A DNA stretch of 9,801 nucleotides, taken from contig CAKQNH010000110.1 of NCBI GenBank assembly GCA_934255105.1, positions 1 to 9,801 of the forward strand. The letters are read 5' to 3'. The stretch's first letter is position 1. Each line of letters starts with the position of its first letter. The translations under genes were made by a program, and so were the position numbers. Below the pieces are notes generated by a model. That model saw nothing but the letters and a program-made list of their open reading frames with translations. It was not told where the DNA came from and searched no databases. This DNA comes from an uncultured Pirellulaceae bacterium (GTDB lineage Bacteria > Planctomycetota > Planctomycetia > Pirellulales > Pirellulaceae). Shown one piece after another: positions 1 through 7,653 of the stretch.

Positions 1-1
1 C

Positions 2-1954
2 ACAGAGATCGTAGTCAAAGCGGGCACGTACCGAGAGTCTATCAAGTTGCCCGACGGCACAGCAGACGCTCCGATAACGCTCCGCGCGGCCGACGGGGAG
101 ACGCCGATCATCAGCGGTTCTGAGCTGGTCAGCGGTTGGAGTGATTTGGGGAATGGGCTGTATGAAGCGTATGTCGACTGGCCAGTAACTCAGCTATATA
201 TCAATGGCGAATCCGCGCAGCAAGCGCGGCATCCCGACGATGGCTGGTGGACCATCGATAGCGTCGGAGACAATTTATTTACCGATGCGGATCTAATTGG
301 CTTAGATGCCACGCTGGTGGGAAGTGAATTCTTCGTTTGGACCGCCAAGGGCAACGTGCAATTTACCGTGCCAATCAAGTCCTTTGATCCACAAGTCGGC
401 GCGATAACCTATGAGACGTTCTCGCCCCATTGGGACGTGAGTAAAGATGACGTTTATTGGCTCCAGAATAATCGTAAATTGATTTCAGTGCCAGGAGAGT
501 GGACTGCCACTGTCGAGAATGGACATACCAAGGTTGTAGTTAAAGTGGCTGATGCGCAAGATCTAAATCGCATCGAGGTCCCGCGCCTAATTGATGGAAT
601 TCATGCGGGCGATTATTCTCAGATCCAAGGAGTTGCAGTCAGCCATTTTATGCGATATGGGGTCGACTTGGGCAATTCAAGTGGAGCTTCGGTTCGGTCT
701 TCCAAGCTATTCCAAAATGCTCGAGCGGGTGGCTGGATCCGAGAAGCAGACAACGTTGCCATGGAGGACAATGAAATCTTCGGAAATGAATTTGGTGTGA
801 TGATTGTAGAAAGCCATGACGCGACGATCAGAGGGAACGAAATATCTTATAACAAAGTCGATGGCTTGATAATCACATATAGCAGTAAAGATATCCTGGT
901 CCAATCCAACTACATTCATCATCATTTGGACTGGGGCCATCCCGATGGTATCCAGTTGTATCGTGATGTATCGAATGTCAAAATTGTCGACAACGTAATT
1001 GCTGCTAATGGGCAGGGCCTGCATATCCAACAATCCGACAACGTGCTACTCAAAGGCAATCTAATATATGGCTCCAGTGGACTGTTAGTTTCGATGGGGG
1101 CAACCAATAGTCGACTCGAGAACAACACACTGGCTTTTGCCGGCTATGGACTCTTGCGATTACCGAAGGAAACGCTAGAGATTCGCAACAACGTGTTCAA
1201 TGTCGGGCACTCCAAACCAGCCTATTCAACAGCAGAGACGGAAGTCTACAATTCCGACGGCAACGTCTATTGGAATACTGATCGCGCAGCCAATCCCATG
1301 ATTTTGCACACACCGGGTAATTGGGTTCGAGACTGGCAAAAATATCAAGCTACGGCGTCGCAGGACCAACATTCCGTGCATGCAAACCCTCAATTCAAAA
1401 ATGCACCAACCGCGTTTGATGCTTTATACACGCAGTCCTCAACAACGTCGGATTTCGTACTAAACCGCCACGCGGATCTTTTCCAGTTAGGAGATATCGT
1501 CGAAGTCAACTTTGATGGAGTCCCCCGACAAATAATTACGAAGCAAGGTAATCACATTATAGTTTCACCACCTCTAGATTCTCTTCCAAGGACCGCGCTG
1601 ATCGCGAACTGGGGAGAAAACTCGAATTTGGAGATTGATTTTACAAGAGGTCCCGATGCTCCGCTGCCGAATTCCGGCGCAATACTTACTGTTCGAGATT
1701 TCATCGACGGCCAGTTTGGACCGGCGACCGCCGCCTCTCGCACTAGCGACGCGCTGAGCATGACACAGGCACACCGGTTAGCAACTAACGACACTGACGA
1801 AGGCGTGAAGAGTATTAACACCTCGCCCCAAGTCGGAAGCACCGCAGACCACCGACCTGCGGCATCGCTAGCTCAGAAACTCAAAGAGGAGAAATCTCTC
1901 CCCATTGAGTTGCCCATCGGTGAAGTTGAACTGTCGATTGAGTTCGATGACTAA
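2..1954 (+). CDS. Right-handed parallel beta-helix protein, 5' partial; possible secreted polysaccharide lyase/epimerase-like protein
   Basis: The frame is open from base 2, before the TTG at 47, and the first visible residues (VVKAGTYRESI) are the usual entry strand of a beta-helix protein. The true start and any signal peptide therefore lie upstream of the window. About 650 codons are visible, ending in TAA. Counting from base 47, residues 1-65 form the N-terminal cap typical of secreted beta-helix polysaccharide lyases and related proteins (PISG, then QLYINGES, then ARHPDDGW). Residues 185-385 are stacked PbH1-like coils with repeated D/G-N-x-I turns, for example DNEIFGN, GNEISYN, DNVIAAN, NNTLAFA and NNVFNVG. 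HPDGIQLY near 298-305 resembles the active-face strand of such enzymes. QHSVHANPQF (441-450) is the usual exit motif. The last ~90 residues are polar and look disordered, ending in an acidic tail. The substrate and any catalytic activity cannot be assigned; the protein might only bind polysaccharide. The fold call is firm, the enzymatic role is inference. Confidence 0.85.
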   Translation, partial: TEIVVKAGTYRESIKLPDGTADAPITLRAADGETPIISGSELVSGWSDLGNGLYEAYVDWPVTQLYINGESAQQARHPDDGWWTIDSVGDNLFTDADLIGLDATLVGSEFFVWTAKGNVQFTVPIKSFDPQVGAITYETFSPHWDVSKDDVYWLQNNRKLISVPGEWTATVENGHTKVVVKVADAQDLNRIEVPRLIDGIHAGDYSQIQGVAVSHFMRYGVDLGNSSGASVRSSKLFQNARAGGWIREADNVAMEDNEIFGNEFGVMIVESHDATIRGNEISYNKVDGLIITYSSKDILVQSNYIHHHLDWGHPDGIQLYRDVSNVKIVDNVIAANGQGLHIQQSDNVLLKGNLIYGSSGLLVSMGATNSRLENNTLAFAGYGLLRLPKETLEIRNNVFNVGHSKPAYSTAETEVYNSDGNVYWNTDRAANPMILHTPGNWVRDWQKYQATASQDQHSVHANPQFKNAPTAFDALYTQSSTTSDFVLNRHADLFQLGDIVEVNFDGVPRQIITKQGNHIIVSPPLDSLPRTALIANWGENSNLEIDFTRGPDAPLPNSGAILTVRDFIDGQFGPATAASRTSDALSMTQAHRLATNDTDEGVKSINTSPQVGSTADHRPAASLAQKLKEEKSLPIELPIGEVELSIEFDD

Positions 1955-2341
1955 GCAGCGAGCCACAACTCAGTGCCACGAGATACCTCGCGCTTGCAGC
2001 ACGCTGCGTCAATAAACGGCGTCGGGCACATTACCTTGAAAGGTTTACCCTCCGTCGATGGCTTACGCTGGTCAGGGTGTGGGCTCGAAGTGCCCATGTC
2101 CAATACGCACTCTCTGCCGTTTGCAAGTGGCGAAGAGCGACGACTTTTGCTTGCTTCGGTTGGAACTGCGCTTGAGATACTACACTCCAGTAGCACGGGC
2201 CTACGACACAAGTGTCTTGCAAGATTGGAAATAAATTTGTAGTCTACGTCTCGAATGGACGATTACGTGGCGTCAATTTCCCAGCTGCTGCAGCTTCCGC
2301 TTGCGGCAGACAAAACCCACAGCTTTGGCGTTAAGGCTCGT
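1955..2341. other. Convergent intergenic region, no gene recognised
   Basis: These 387 bases separate the stop of the beta-helix gene from the stop of the hexapeptide acetyltransferase on the other strand. Short open frames exist on both strands (for example 1973-2242 plus and 1951-2211 minus), but none has a convincing start, ribosome site or family resemblance. Small inverted repeats are present: GCAGC-AC-GCTGC near 1997-2008 and GACAC-AA-GTGTC at 2205-2216. Neither is followed by a T run, so I do not call a Rho-independent terminator. It could be decayed coding DNA. Confidence 0.5.
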
Positions 2342-3118
2342 TCATCCTCGCAATCCAGGATTGCGATTCGCGGAGAAAACAAGAAACTGTGGATTGTTGT
2401 GATAGGCAGCAGCCAGTGGCAATTGAAAAAACTCTAGATTCTCTTTCAGGTCAGCCACAGACCGCTCCCACCAGCGACTAGCCAGAATGCTTGCTTGCAG
2501 GTTTTTGGGAAACCGCTCTCTGACTGGTTTGGCAGGATTTCCAGCTACGATTGTAAAATCGGCAACATCCTTGGTAACGACCGCTCCTGCGCCCACGATG
2601 GCCCCTATTCCAATCCGACCGCAGCCTGGGGTTACAATCGCTCTTTCGCCGAGCCATGCGTCGTGACCAACGAATAGCGGGCTCGATGCGATCGTCTCCT
2701 CTGTAACGATTTCTAAACGAGTATTGTAGAAGAAAGGATGGAGTGAAAGGCGCTCGATGGGATGGTTCCTACGGAACACACGAACGTCTTTAGCGACGGA
2801 AACATATCTACCCACCGTCGTTCCAGCAGGCCAAGCACCGGGCCGCATACATTCGCCGTAACTGTAAGCCCCCACTCTGACGTCATAGTAAGTTCGCAGA
2901 ATCTCTCTGCCAGTAGCTGAATAGAAACCTCCCCCCTCCAAGCGTAACGCATACTGCAGGCAGATTCTCGCCATACGCTGGCGAACTGAGCACAAGTACA
3001 TGAGCGTGGAAGCTAGGCGCGAGCGACGGCAATCGCGTTCCAGCTCTTCGGCACCGGCGATATCCACATCTCTGGGTAGGCCAAAACTTTTTCCCGAGAG
3101 CCTATCGAGATCGTGCAT
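2342..3118 (-). CDS. Left-handed beta-helix (hexapeptide-repeat) O-acetyltransferase, CatB/WbbJ-like
   Basis: This 258-residue protein probably transfers an acetyl group from acetyl-CoA to a sugar hydroxyl in the cytoplasm. The N-terminal ~60 residues are a family-variable region. Residues 80-115 (VRVGAYSYGECM, then TTVGRYVSVAKDVRV) and 148-185 (FVGHDAWLGERAIV, then IGAIVGAGAVVTKDV) are the left-handed beta-helix coils. NHP at 118-120 lies where xenobiotic/CatB-type acetyltransferases carry their catalytic histidine (H119). GNPAKPVRERF (193-203) is the standard end of the fold. The open frame continues upstream to a TTG at 3202, but the ATG at 3118 has an AAGGAG site at proper spacing and is preferred. 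The gene is now directly downstream of IS66 tnpC. Without the element it would follow the flippase stop by 96 bases, which suggests a shared operon and a role in decorating the same glycan. The natural substrate is not determinable from sequence. Confidence 0.85.
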   Translation of the reverse strand: MHDLDRLSGKSFGLPRDVDIAGAEELERDCRRSRLASTLMYLCSVRQRMARICLQYALRLEGGGFYSATGREILRTYYDVRVGAYSYGECMRPGAWPAGTTVGRYVSVAKDVRVFRRNHPIERLSLHPFFYNTRLEIVTEETIASSPLFVGHDAWLGERAIVTPGCGRIGIGAIVGAGAVVTKDVADFTIVAGNPAKPVRERFPKNLQASILASRWWERSVADLKENLEFFQLPLAAAYHNNPQFLVFSANRNPGLRG

Positions 3119-3127
3119 CTTAAGCTT

Positions 3128-3134
3128 TCTCCTT
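3128..3134 (-). promoter_or_regulatory. Shine-Dalgarno site deciding the acetyltransferase start
   Basis: On the minus strand AAGGAGA lies 9 bases upstream of the ATG at 3118. The in-frame upstream candidates (TTG at 3202, ATG at 3175) have no comparable site, so translation most likely begins at 3118. Confidence 0.65.
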
Positions 3135-3208
3135 GCGGCGCTTGAAGTTATTAAAATGGTTGCTGGAGCGTTCATCGCCACTGGAAGATGGAAGCCCACC
3201 AAAGGGCA

Positions 3209-3215
3209 GAGCTAC
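3209..3215. repeat. Target-site duplication, left copy (IS66 element)
   Basis: GAGCTAC immediately abuts the left inverted repeat and is identical to the 7 bases immediately right of the element (5917-5923). IS66 elements usually generate 8 bp. The eighth base does not match in either direction, so the duplication is 7 bp here, or 8 bp with one later change. Confidence 0.85.
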
Positions 3216-3236
3216 GTAAGCGCTCAGCAGTGACAG
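3216..3236 (+). repeat. Left terminal inverted repeat of IS66 element
   Basis: Reading inward, the sequence starts GTAAGCGCTCAGC. It matches the inward reading of the right end at 15 of 21 positions, including the first seven. It lies just beyond the 3' end of tnpC. Confidence 0.85.
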
Positions 3237-3272
3237 GTGATTTTAGCGCGTCGACATTCGGGCGGGGCGGAG

Positions 3273-5009
3273 CTAATTCGTTAGGCTGGCTTTGAAGAGT
3301 CGCCGACGGGCGGCGGCCAGCTGCTTGCGGTCGGCTTTGTCGCGACGCTCCTCCTGGCGATAAACTCGGACGGCTGTGGGGTGTGACTGCTTCCAGATAT
3401 CAGGAAGGAGTTTGTGATAGTCGGTGCAGCCAGCTAACAACTGCGTTAGGACTTCTTCGAGGTACACTCGCACGTCCAAGTCATGCCGCTTGGCGCTGCT
3501 GACCAGAGTCATCATCTTGGCGCTACGCTCCCCGGCGGGGACATTCGAAACAAAAAGCCAAGCCTTTCTTCCGAGGGCAACTTGTTTCATTAATTGTTCC
3601 ACCAAGTTATTGTCAATCGGGATTCGACCATCTTCGACGTAGGCGTTCAGGGCTGACCAATGATTGCGAATGTATCGCAGGGCTTCTGCAAAGTCGCTCT
3701 TAGGTAACACGTCGGCGACAACGGGGCTATCAAGCCACTTGCGGATCGAAGCCAGGATCACCGCCGACTCCCGCCCACGTAGCTGTTCACGCTCTGCTAC
3801 CGACAGCGGCGTGGCACGTGTTTCAATGTCGTACAAGGCCTGGATCATACCGATCAGTTGATCCGACTGCTCTTTATAAGTCTTCGACTCGACAACCTTG
3901 CGGCGCGCGTGCGCCCAACAAGCCACGAACTCCAGTCGGCCATCGGAACGCATGATCACGCTCTTGTTGCCCGAAAAGCAATCTCCTTGCACTTTACAAT
4001 TCTGACTCGTTCGAAAAAATTCGTCCGGACCATCGCGATGCCGTGATACCCGAAAGTCAAAAATGTTGTACGGACTGCGGTGCAAGCCAGAGTAGGCCCA
4101 CATCTTGGCGATCAGACTCTTGTCTCCCTTGGCTCGTGCTTCACGAATTTTTTCAGCAAGGCGCACGCTCTTGGGATCGGCGGGATCAATTGGCGGATCC
4201 ACAGTCGGCAACAGCATCCGACAACTCGTGTCATCAATGCCCACGCCGACATCTTGTTGAACTTGTCGAGTCATCAAGGCGACGAGTGGATCGACCACAA
4301 ACTCAACGGCATTGACTAAGTTCAATAACGTGCTGCGCCTTGGCGTCCAACCGCAGGCCGCGAACAGATCTTGTTGTCGGTAGATTGGTAGGTAGTGGTT
4401 CCACTTGTAATCGATCACTGCCGCAGCCACACTCGGGCTGTAGCGATTACCTTCGACCAAGCCAGTGGGACGTTCGGGCGAAGTGACGCCACACTTCTTG
4501 TCGGCTTCGCAAATGAACTTCGGATAACGACGAACTTCGACATAAGCCTTCGGTGGCTCGACGACCAACGTTTCGACGATGTCCTCGCCCATCTGCTTAC
4601 GCTCGCCGTGAGTCTGGCAGTTCTTCAACGACTCGTCAATTTCAACGGCTACTTCGATGCGAGGCAAATCCGCAGGCAATGATTCCTTGCGTGGCTTCTT
4701 CTTGCGCTCATGTCGCTTAACCGTGTACTCATCAACGATCTGTTTCGCCTCGGCTTCCGCTTCGGCCTTGGCAGCTTGAAACTCTTCTTCACTTTCGAAA
4801 GGAAGCAGGGCTTGGCTTGGGCCGCTCAGGATACGCTTCTCACTACGAGAACCATTGACCAACTTGCTGAGCAGCTTGCGAAGCTTCTCCATCTCGGTTG
4901 CAAGCTTCTCGTGCTCACAAGAAAGTTCCTCGTTGCGCGCACGCTCTTGTTCGATCAGAGCGTGGCACGCAGCGAGGTCGTTTGGCAAGTTGTTGTTGTC
5001 TGTGTCCAT
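3273..5009 (-). CDS. tnpC: IS66 family transposase TnpC
   Basis: The 578-residue protein is the DDE transposase of the element. Residues 10-60 form a leucine-zipper-like coiled coil that ends in GSRSEKR, the typical IS66 N-terminal signature. Residues 75-110 are acidic then very basic. Residues 165-182 contain a CxxxxxxxC zinc-binding-like stretch (ICEADKKCGV). The catalytic core follows: D259 in GVGIDDTS, D343 in QGDCFSG, the conserved CWAHARRK at 364-371, and E471 in IDNNLVEQ, followed by the family hallmark VALGRKAWLF (477-486). Length is slightly above the usual 500-550. The ATG at 5009 lies 28 bases after the tnpB stop and has only a weak ribosome site, so translation may depend on the upstream genes. 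All expected catalytic residues are present and there is no frameshift. Confidence 0.95.
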   Translation of the reverse strand: MDTDNNNLPNDLAACHALIEQERARNEELSCEHEKLATEMEKLRKLLSKLVNGSRSEKRILSGPSQALLPFESEEEFQAAKAEAEAEAKQIVDEYTVKRHERKKKPRKESLPADLPRIEVAVEIDESLKNCQTHGERKQMGEDIVETLVVEPPKAYVEVRRYPKFICEADKKCGVTSPERPTGLVEGNRYSPSVAAAVIDYKWNHYLPIYRQQDLFAACGWTPRRSTLLNLVNAVEFVVDPLVALMTRQVQQDVGVGIDDTSCRMLLPTVDPPIDPADPKSVRLAEKIREARAKGDKSLIAKMWAYSGLHRSPYNIFDFRVSRHRDGPDEFFRTSQNCKVQGDCFSGNKSVIMRSDGRLEFVACWAHARRKVVESKTYKEQSDQLIGMIQALYDIETRATPLSVAEREQLRGRESAVILASIRKWLDSPVVADVLPKSDFAEALRYIRNHWSALNAYVEDGRIPIDNNLVEQLMKQVALGRKAWLFVSNVPAGERSAKMMTLVSSAKRHDLDVRVYLEEVLTQLLAGCTDYHKLLPDIWKQSHPTAVRVYRQEERRDKADRKQLAAARRRLFKASLTN

Positions 5010-5037
5010 GACATACTGCGGCGATCATGCCGAGTTA

Positions 5038-5415
5038 CTATTGCGGGAGCTTAGGTGGTTGATATCTTTTACGTCGCTGCACGCTGGTGAGTTCGATGCC
5101 TGACAAAAGTAATCCAAGTTGTACTCGATCGAGCGTTAGGTGACACCCCTTAACATCTGTGGCCAATGGTCGCTGGTAAGTCCCACATTCGAGCCGCTTC
5201 ATAAAAATCGCCAGACCATCACTGTCCCACCAGAGCGCTTTGAGCCGATCTCCACGCTTTTTGATGAATACGAATAGATCACCCGCGCGAACGTCGCGTT
5301 TGAACTCAGCCTGCACGATCGACATCAAGCCATCGAAGCTGCGCCGCATGTCGACCGCACTGGTGTACAGGTAGATCTCCGAAGAGGCCACTGCAAGTAA
5401 ACTGCTCTGCATCAT
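5038..5415 (-). CDS. tnpB: IS66 accessory protein TnpB (Orf2)
   Basis: The 125-residue protein belongs to the IS66 Orf2 family. The family signature is unmistakable: IYLYTSAVDMRRSFDGL near residues 14-30, then GDLFVFIKKRGDRLKALWWD at 45-64 and GLAIFMKRLECG around 67-78. IS66 transposition is reported to need this protein as well as TnpA and TnpC, but its biochemical role is not settled. Its ATG overlaps the tnpA stop in an ATGA arrangement (5412-5415), which indicates translational coupling. A second ATG follows directly, so the exact first residue is uncertain by one codon. No damage is visible. Confidence 0.94.
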   Translation of the reverse strand: MMQSSLLAVASSEIYLYTSAVDMRRSFDGLMSIVQAEFKRDVRAGDLFVFIKKRGDRLKALWWDSDGLAIFMKRLECGTYQRPLATDVKGCHLTLDRVQLGLLLSGIELTSVQRRKRYQPPKLPQ

Positions 5416-5804
5416 TGTGACGCTGTCGAAGCACGATTGAGTTCGATTCGCTCGAAGGCTCCTGCGGCCTTGGCCGCCACTGCGGATGACTGCAAGCTTG
5501 CCAGCACCGAGCTAATCAGCTCGTGATTATTGCCCGGAAGTCGAATCCTCACATGCTCACCAATTGCGACTTCGACATGATTGACGATCTCAACGGATTG
5601 TCGACTCACTCGAGTGCTCAAGTCTGGCCGCTGTGTGTCGGCAGCACTTCCGGCTTCTCGCACTCGCCGCGACCAATAGTAGAATTTAGCTGGAGTAATA
5701 CCCGCCTGCCGACAGAACGCTGTCACCGATAAGCCGCTAGCATCGAGCTTCGCCAACCGCTGCTGCCAAGCAATCAACTTCTCTGAATCCAGTCTCTTCC
5801 CCAT
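5412..5804 (-). CDS. tnpA: IS66 protein TnpA (Orf1), helix-turn-helix
   Basis: The 130-residue protein is IS66 Orf1, a small DNA-binding-type protein needed together with TnpB and TnpC. Residues 10-50 (WQQRLAKLDASG, then VTAFCRQAGI, then KFYYWSRRVRE) match the helix-turn-helix seen at the start of IS66/IS3-type OrfA proteins. The remainder is poorly conserved, as is normal. The frame is open upstream to 5882, but the ATG at 5804 has a GGAAGGA site 8 bases upstream and starts the conserved domain, so it is chosen. The stop overlaps the tnpB start by four bases. The 112 bases between this start and the right end probably hold the element's promoter, which I could not pinpoint. Confidence 0.9.
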   Translation of the reverse strand: MGKRLDSEKLIAWQQRLAKLDASGLSVTAFCRQAGITPAKFYYWSRRVREAGSAADTQRPDLSTRVSRQSVEIVNHVEVAIGEHVRIRLPGNNHELISSVLASLQSSAVAAKAAGAFERIELNRASTASQ

Positions 5805-5812
5805 GGCACTCG

Positions 5813-5819
5813 TCCTTCC
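5813..5819 (-). promoter_or_regulatory. Shine-Dalgarno site deciding the tnpA start
   Basis: GGAAGGA on the minus strand lies 8 bases before the ATG at 5804. The longer open frame back to 5882 has no such site at its start, so 5804 is the better start. Confidence 0.65.
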
Positions 5820-5895
5820 GTTGTTGAATTCGCTGTCAGGCAACAACCTGCTGCCCCTACGCCGAACTCTACAACAAAACAACCCCGCAAGACGA

Positions 5896-5916
5896 CTGGC
5901 TATGGTGTACGCTTAC
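5896..5916 (-). repeat. Right terminal inverted repeat of IS66 element
   Basis: Read on the minus strand it begins GTAAGCGTACACC. The first seven bases equal those of the left end, and 15 of 21 match overall. It lies upstream of tnpA and borders the flanking duplication at 5917. Confidence 0.85.
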
Positions 5917-5923
5917 GAGCTAC
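5917..5923. repeat. Target-site duplication, right copy (IS66 element)
   Basis: GAGCTAC, identical to 3209-3215. Its last base is also the final base of the flippase stop codon (TAG at 5925-5923 on the minus strand), so the insertion left the flippase protein unchanged. Confidence 0.85.
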
Positions 5924-7392
5924 TACGCTGTTCCGGTAAATCGATTCGCATAAAGAGTGCAGGCTTTCGCGCGAAGTTCAGGTGCAGCAAGATAGAAGCT
6001 CCCTGCGGCAATAGCCGCCGCCGCCAGGGCCAAGCCGGTATTTAACGCTCGCGACTGCGCGTCGCAACATGTGGCCACCAATGTGAACAAGGCTACAGGT
6101 CCGTAGAGTGATAGGTAGTAAGCCAGAATGTTTGCCTTGGAAAACCGGCTACGGACGACCAGCAGAATCGATACGCCCAAGGCCACTAGTTCAGCAAGCA
6201 GATTAGCCAGCACGATACCGCGCATTCCGAATCCCAAAATCAATGCTCCGACCGATAGCGGAAGTGCCAGCGAGCGAAAGCAGTTGGCAAACAGTGTGTT
6301 CCAGGTGTTACCATGCGACATAGCAATCGCTGTCGGCAAAGACCGCAGCGCGCGGAGTGATAGTGAAACCACTAGCAGCACAAGCAATCCTTGCTCGAGA
6401 TAATAATCCGCGCCGTATAGCGCCACGATCAACTGTTGGCCACCGAAACCAAACACTATGGTCAGGCAGCATGCAAAGCCGCTCAGCGACTGTGCAAACA
6501 GGATCGTCATGTGCTGCAGTTCACGCGGCTTCTCACGGACGTTCGCCAGAGCCGGAAGCATCATATTTGTCGCTACTCGGAGCGCTCCCATGACCACAGT
6601 GAACAGGAGGGCGTAGCCTATGCTGTAAGCAGCAAACTCGGCCAACGGAATTCCCTGGGAAGAGATACTACGGCTCGTTGCCATTACCATGCGATCGCCG
6701 TTGATAGTGATGGCGAGAAGAACCCCGTTGAGCACGAGAGGTATCCCAAACTTCGCAATAGAGCCGAGCACTCGCTTGTCCAGTCGCAATGCAAATCGGT
6801 GAGATGAGAGAAGGTGACTAGCTGCAACACTGGTAGAGCACTGAGCGATCAGCGCTAGTACCATTGCTCTATAGTCTTGCAACCACATTGCGCCAATTAC
6901 CGCTGCGAAGAGCGCCGCGACTTGTCCTGCAAGCTCCATCCAATTGCTTGCTTTGAACTGAAGCTTTCGTTGCTGGTGGTAAACGTCGAGATTGGTCCAT
7001 CCACGTACGAATGGTACCAAGGCGAGTAATAGGAAGCTTGCCCTGACATGTGGGATCGAAAAGGCGGCAGCTAGAGTTCCTGCCAGCGACAGCATTAGCA
7101 AGGCAAACCCAATTCCCCTAAACACAGAGTACAGATGCGCAGTACCCAGTGTAGCCAAACGGCCGTTCCCGGTCGCTTGCACAACGTACCGACTAATGCC
7201 ACTGTCTGCGATTTGCTCTAGCGTGCTGACCGTCATGCCCAGGATTGCGGCGATGCCCATGTCCTCGATACCGATCAGTCTGGCCAGCACGACATTTCGC
7301 AGAAAGCCTGCGGCCATGGCTAGCATCTGGAATGTAGCTAGTGACTTCGCCGCGCTAAGCAGTCCTGGTCGCTCGTTCTTATCGGTTTTCAC
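5923..7392 (-). CDS. Polysaccharide/oligosaccharide flippase, Wzx/MATE-like (MOP superfamily)
   Basis: A 489-residue integral inner-membrane protein with roughly 12 hydrophobic segments across its full length. The N-terminus (AAKSLATFQ, then LARLIGIEDMGIAAIL near residues 36-50) is the standard first-helix pattern of polysaccharide-biosynthesis flippases, which move undecaprenyl-linked oligosaccharides from the cytoplasmic to the periplasmic face. A central TNLDVYHQQRKLQFKA segment (about 133-148) and the FGIPLVLNG helix (about 214-222) also fit WzxC/RfbX-type proteins. Length is normal. The start is a GTG at 7392 with no strong ribosome site; the frame is closed by a stop at 7438-7440 with no ATG between, so the start is the best available. 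The gene lies 261 bases after the membrane acyltransferase on the same strand. It ends in TAG followed in frame by a second TAG. Fold and role are firm, the transported glycan is unknown. Confidence 0.9.
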   Translation of the reverse strand: MKTDKNERPGLLSAAKSLATFQMLAMAAGFLRNVVLARLIGIEDMGIAAILGMTVSTLEQIADSGISRYVVQATGNGRLATLGTAHLYSVFRGIGFALLMLSLAGTLAAAFSIPHVRASFLLLALVPFVRGWTNLDVYHQQRKLQFKASNWMELAGQVAALFAAVIGAMWLQDYRAMVLALIAQCSTSVAASHLLSSHRFALRLDKRVLGSIAKFGIPLVLNGVLLAITINGDRMVMATSRSISSQGIPLAEFAAYSIGYALLFTVVMGALRVATNMMLPALANVREKPRELQHMTILFAQSLSGFACCLTIVFGFGGQQLIVALYGADYYLEQGLLVLLVVSLSLRALRSLPTAIAMSHGNTWNTLFANCFRSLALPLSVGALILGFGMRGIVLANLLAELVALGVSILLVVRSRFSKANILAYYLSLYGPVALFTLVATCCDAQSRALNTGLALAAAAIAAGSFYLAAPELRAKACTLYANRFTGTA

Positions 7393-7653
7393 ACGTGGCC
7401 AACGTTCCGTCGTGAGGCAATGGAAACGGAAGAATACCTATTATTGAAGACGTAGTTGCCCAAGCACCGGCGGGCCGATTGCTATGTCCAAGATACTAAC
7501 AATATCGATGTCACTGGGCCGAGTCGGTCTCTCGGGAAAGCAGTCGCAGTATCTACAACGAATATTGACAACAGCTGAAACGCGGTGGGTTTCAAGACCT
7601 AACTGTTTTCGGCGAGTGAAGCACCTGGCCGTGGAGCATTCGATCCGGCTTGA
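7393..7653. other. Intergenic gap between acyltransferase-3 and flippase genes
   Basis: The gap is 261 bases, long for a tightly packed operon, and no gene is supported in it. It contains one GC-rich inverted repeat, CCGAG-(7 bases)-CTCGG at 7519-7535, without a following T run on either strand. It could be an attenuator, or the flippase may have its own promoter here, but I cannot identify -35/-10 elements with confidence. Confidence 0.4.

Larger units (their letters stand above)
3216..5916 (-). mobile_element. Complete IS66-family insertion sequence (about 2.70 kb)
   Basis: The element has all three IS66 genes in the usual order, tnpA (5804-5412), tnpB (5415-5038) and tnpC (5009-3273). All are on the minus strand and uninterrupted. 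Both ends begin with GTAAGCG reading inward, the terminal sequence typical of IS66 elements, and the first 21 bases of the two ends match at 15 positions. A perfect 7-bp direct repeat flanks it. Intact genes plus an undiverged target duplication suggest a recent and possibly still active insertion. It inserted between the flippase and the acetyltransferase in the same orientation as both, so readthrough from tnpC could still feed the acetyltransferase, or the element may reduce its expression. Confidence 0.93.

Noticed and set aside
2205..2216. Perfect palindrome GACACAAGTGTC
   Set aside because: A 12-base palindrome is expected by chance at this window size and there is no promoter or second copy to suggest an operator.
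1973..2242. Overlapping 60-90 codon frames on both strands in the convergent gap
   Set aside because: No ribosome sites, no recognisable motifs, and several frames open at once, as expected by chance in this composition.
4043..4319. Long plus-strand frames (for example 4043-4315 and 4395-4682) inside the IS66 element
   Set aside because: They are antisense to tnpC, which carries complete catalytic motifs; no independent evidence of coding.
7519..7535. CCGAG-(7)-CTCGG hairpin between acyltransferase and flippase genes
   Set aside because: The stem has five pairs and no T run on either side, so a terminator call is not supported.
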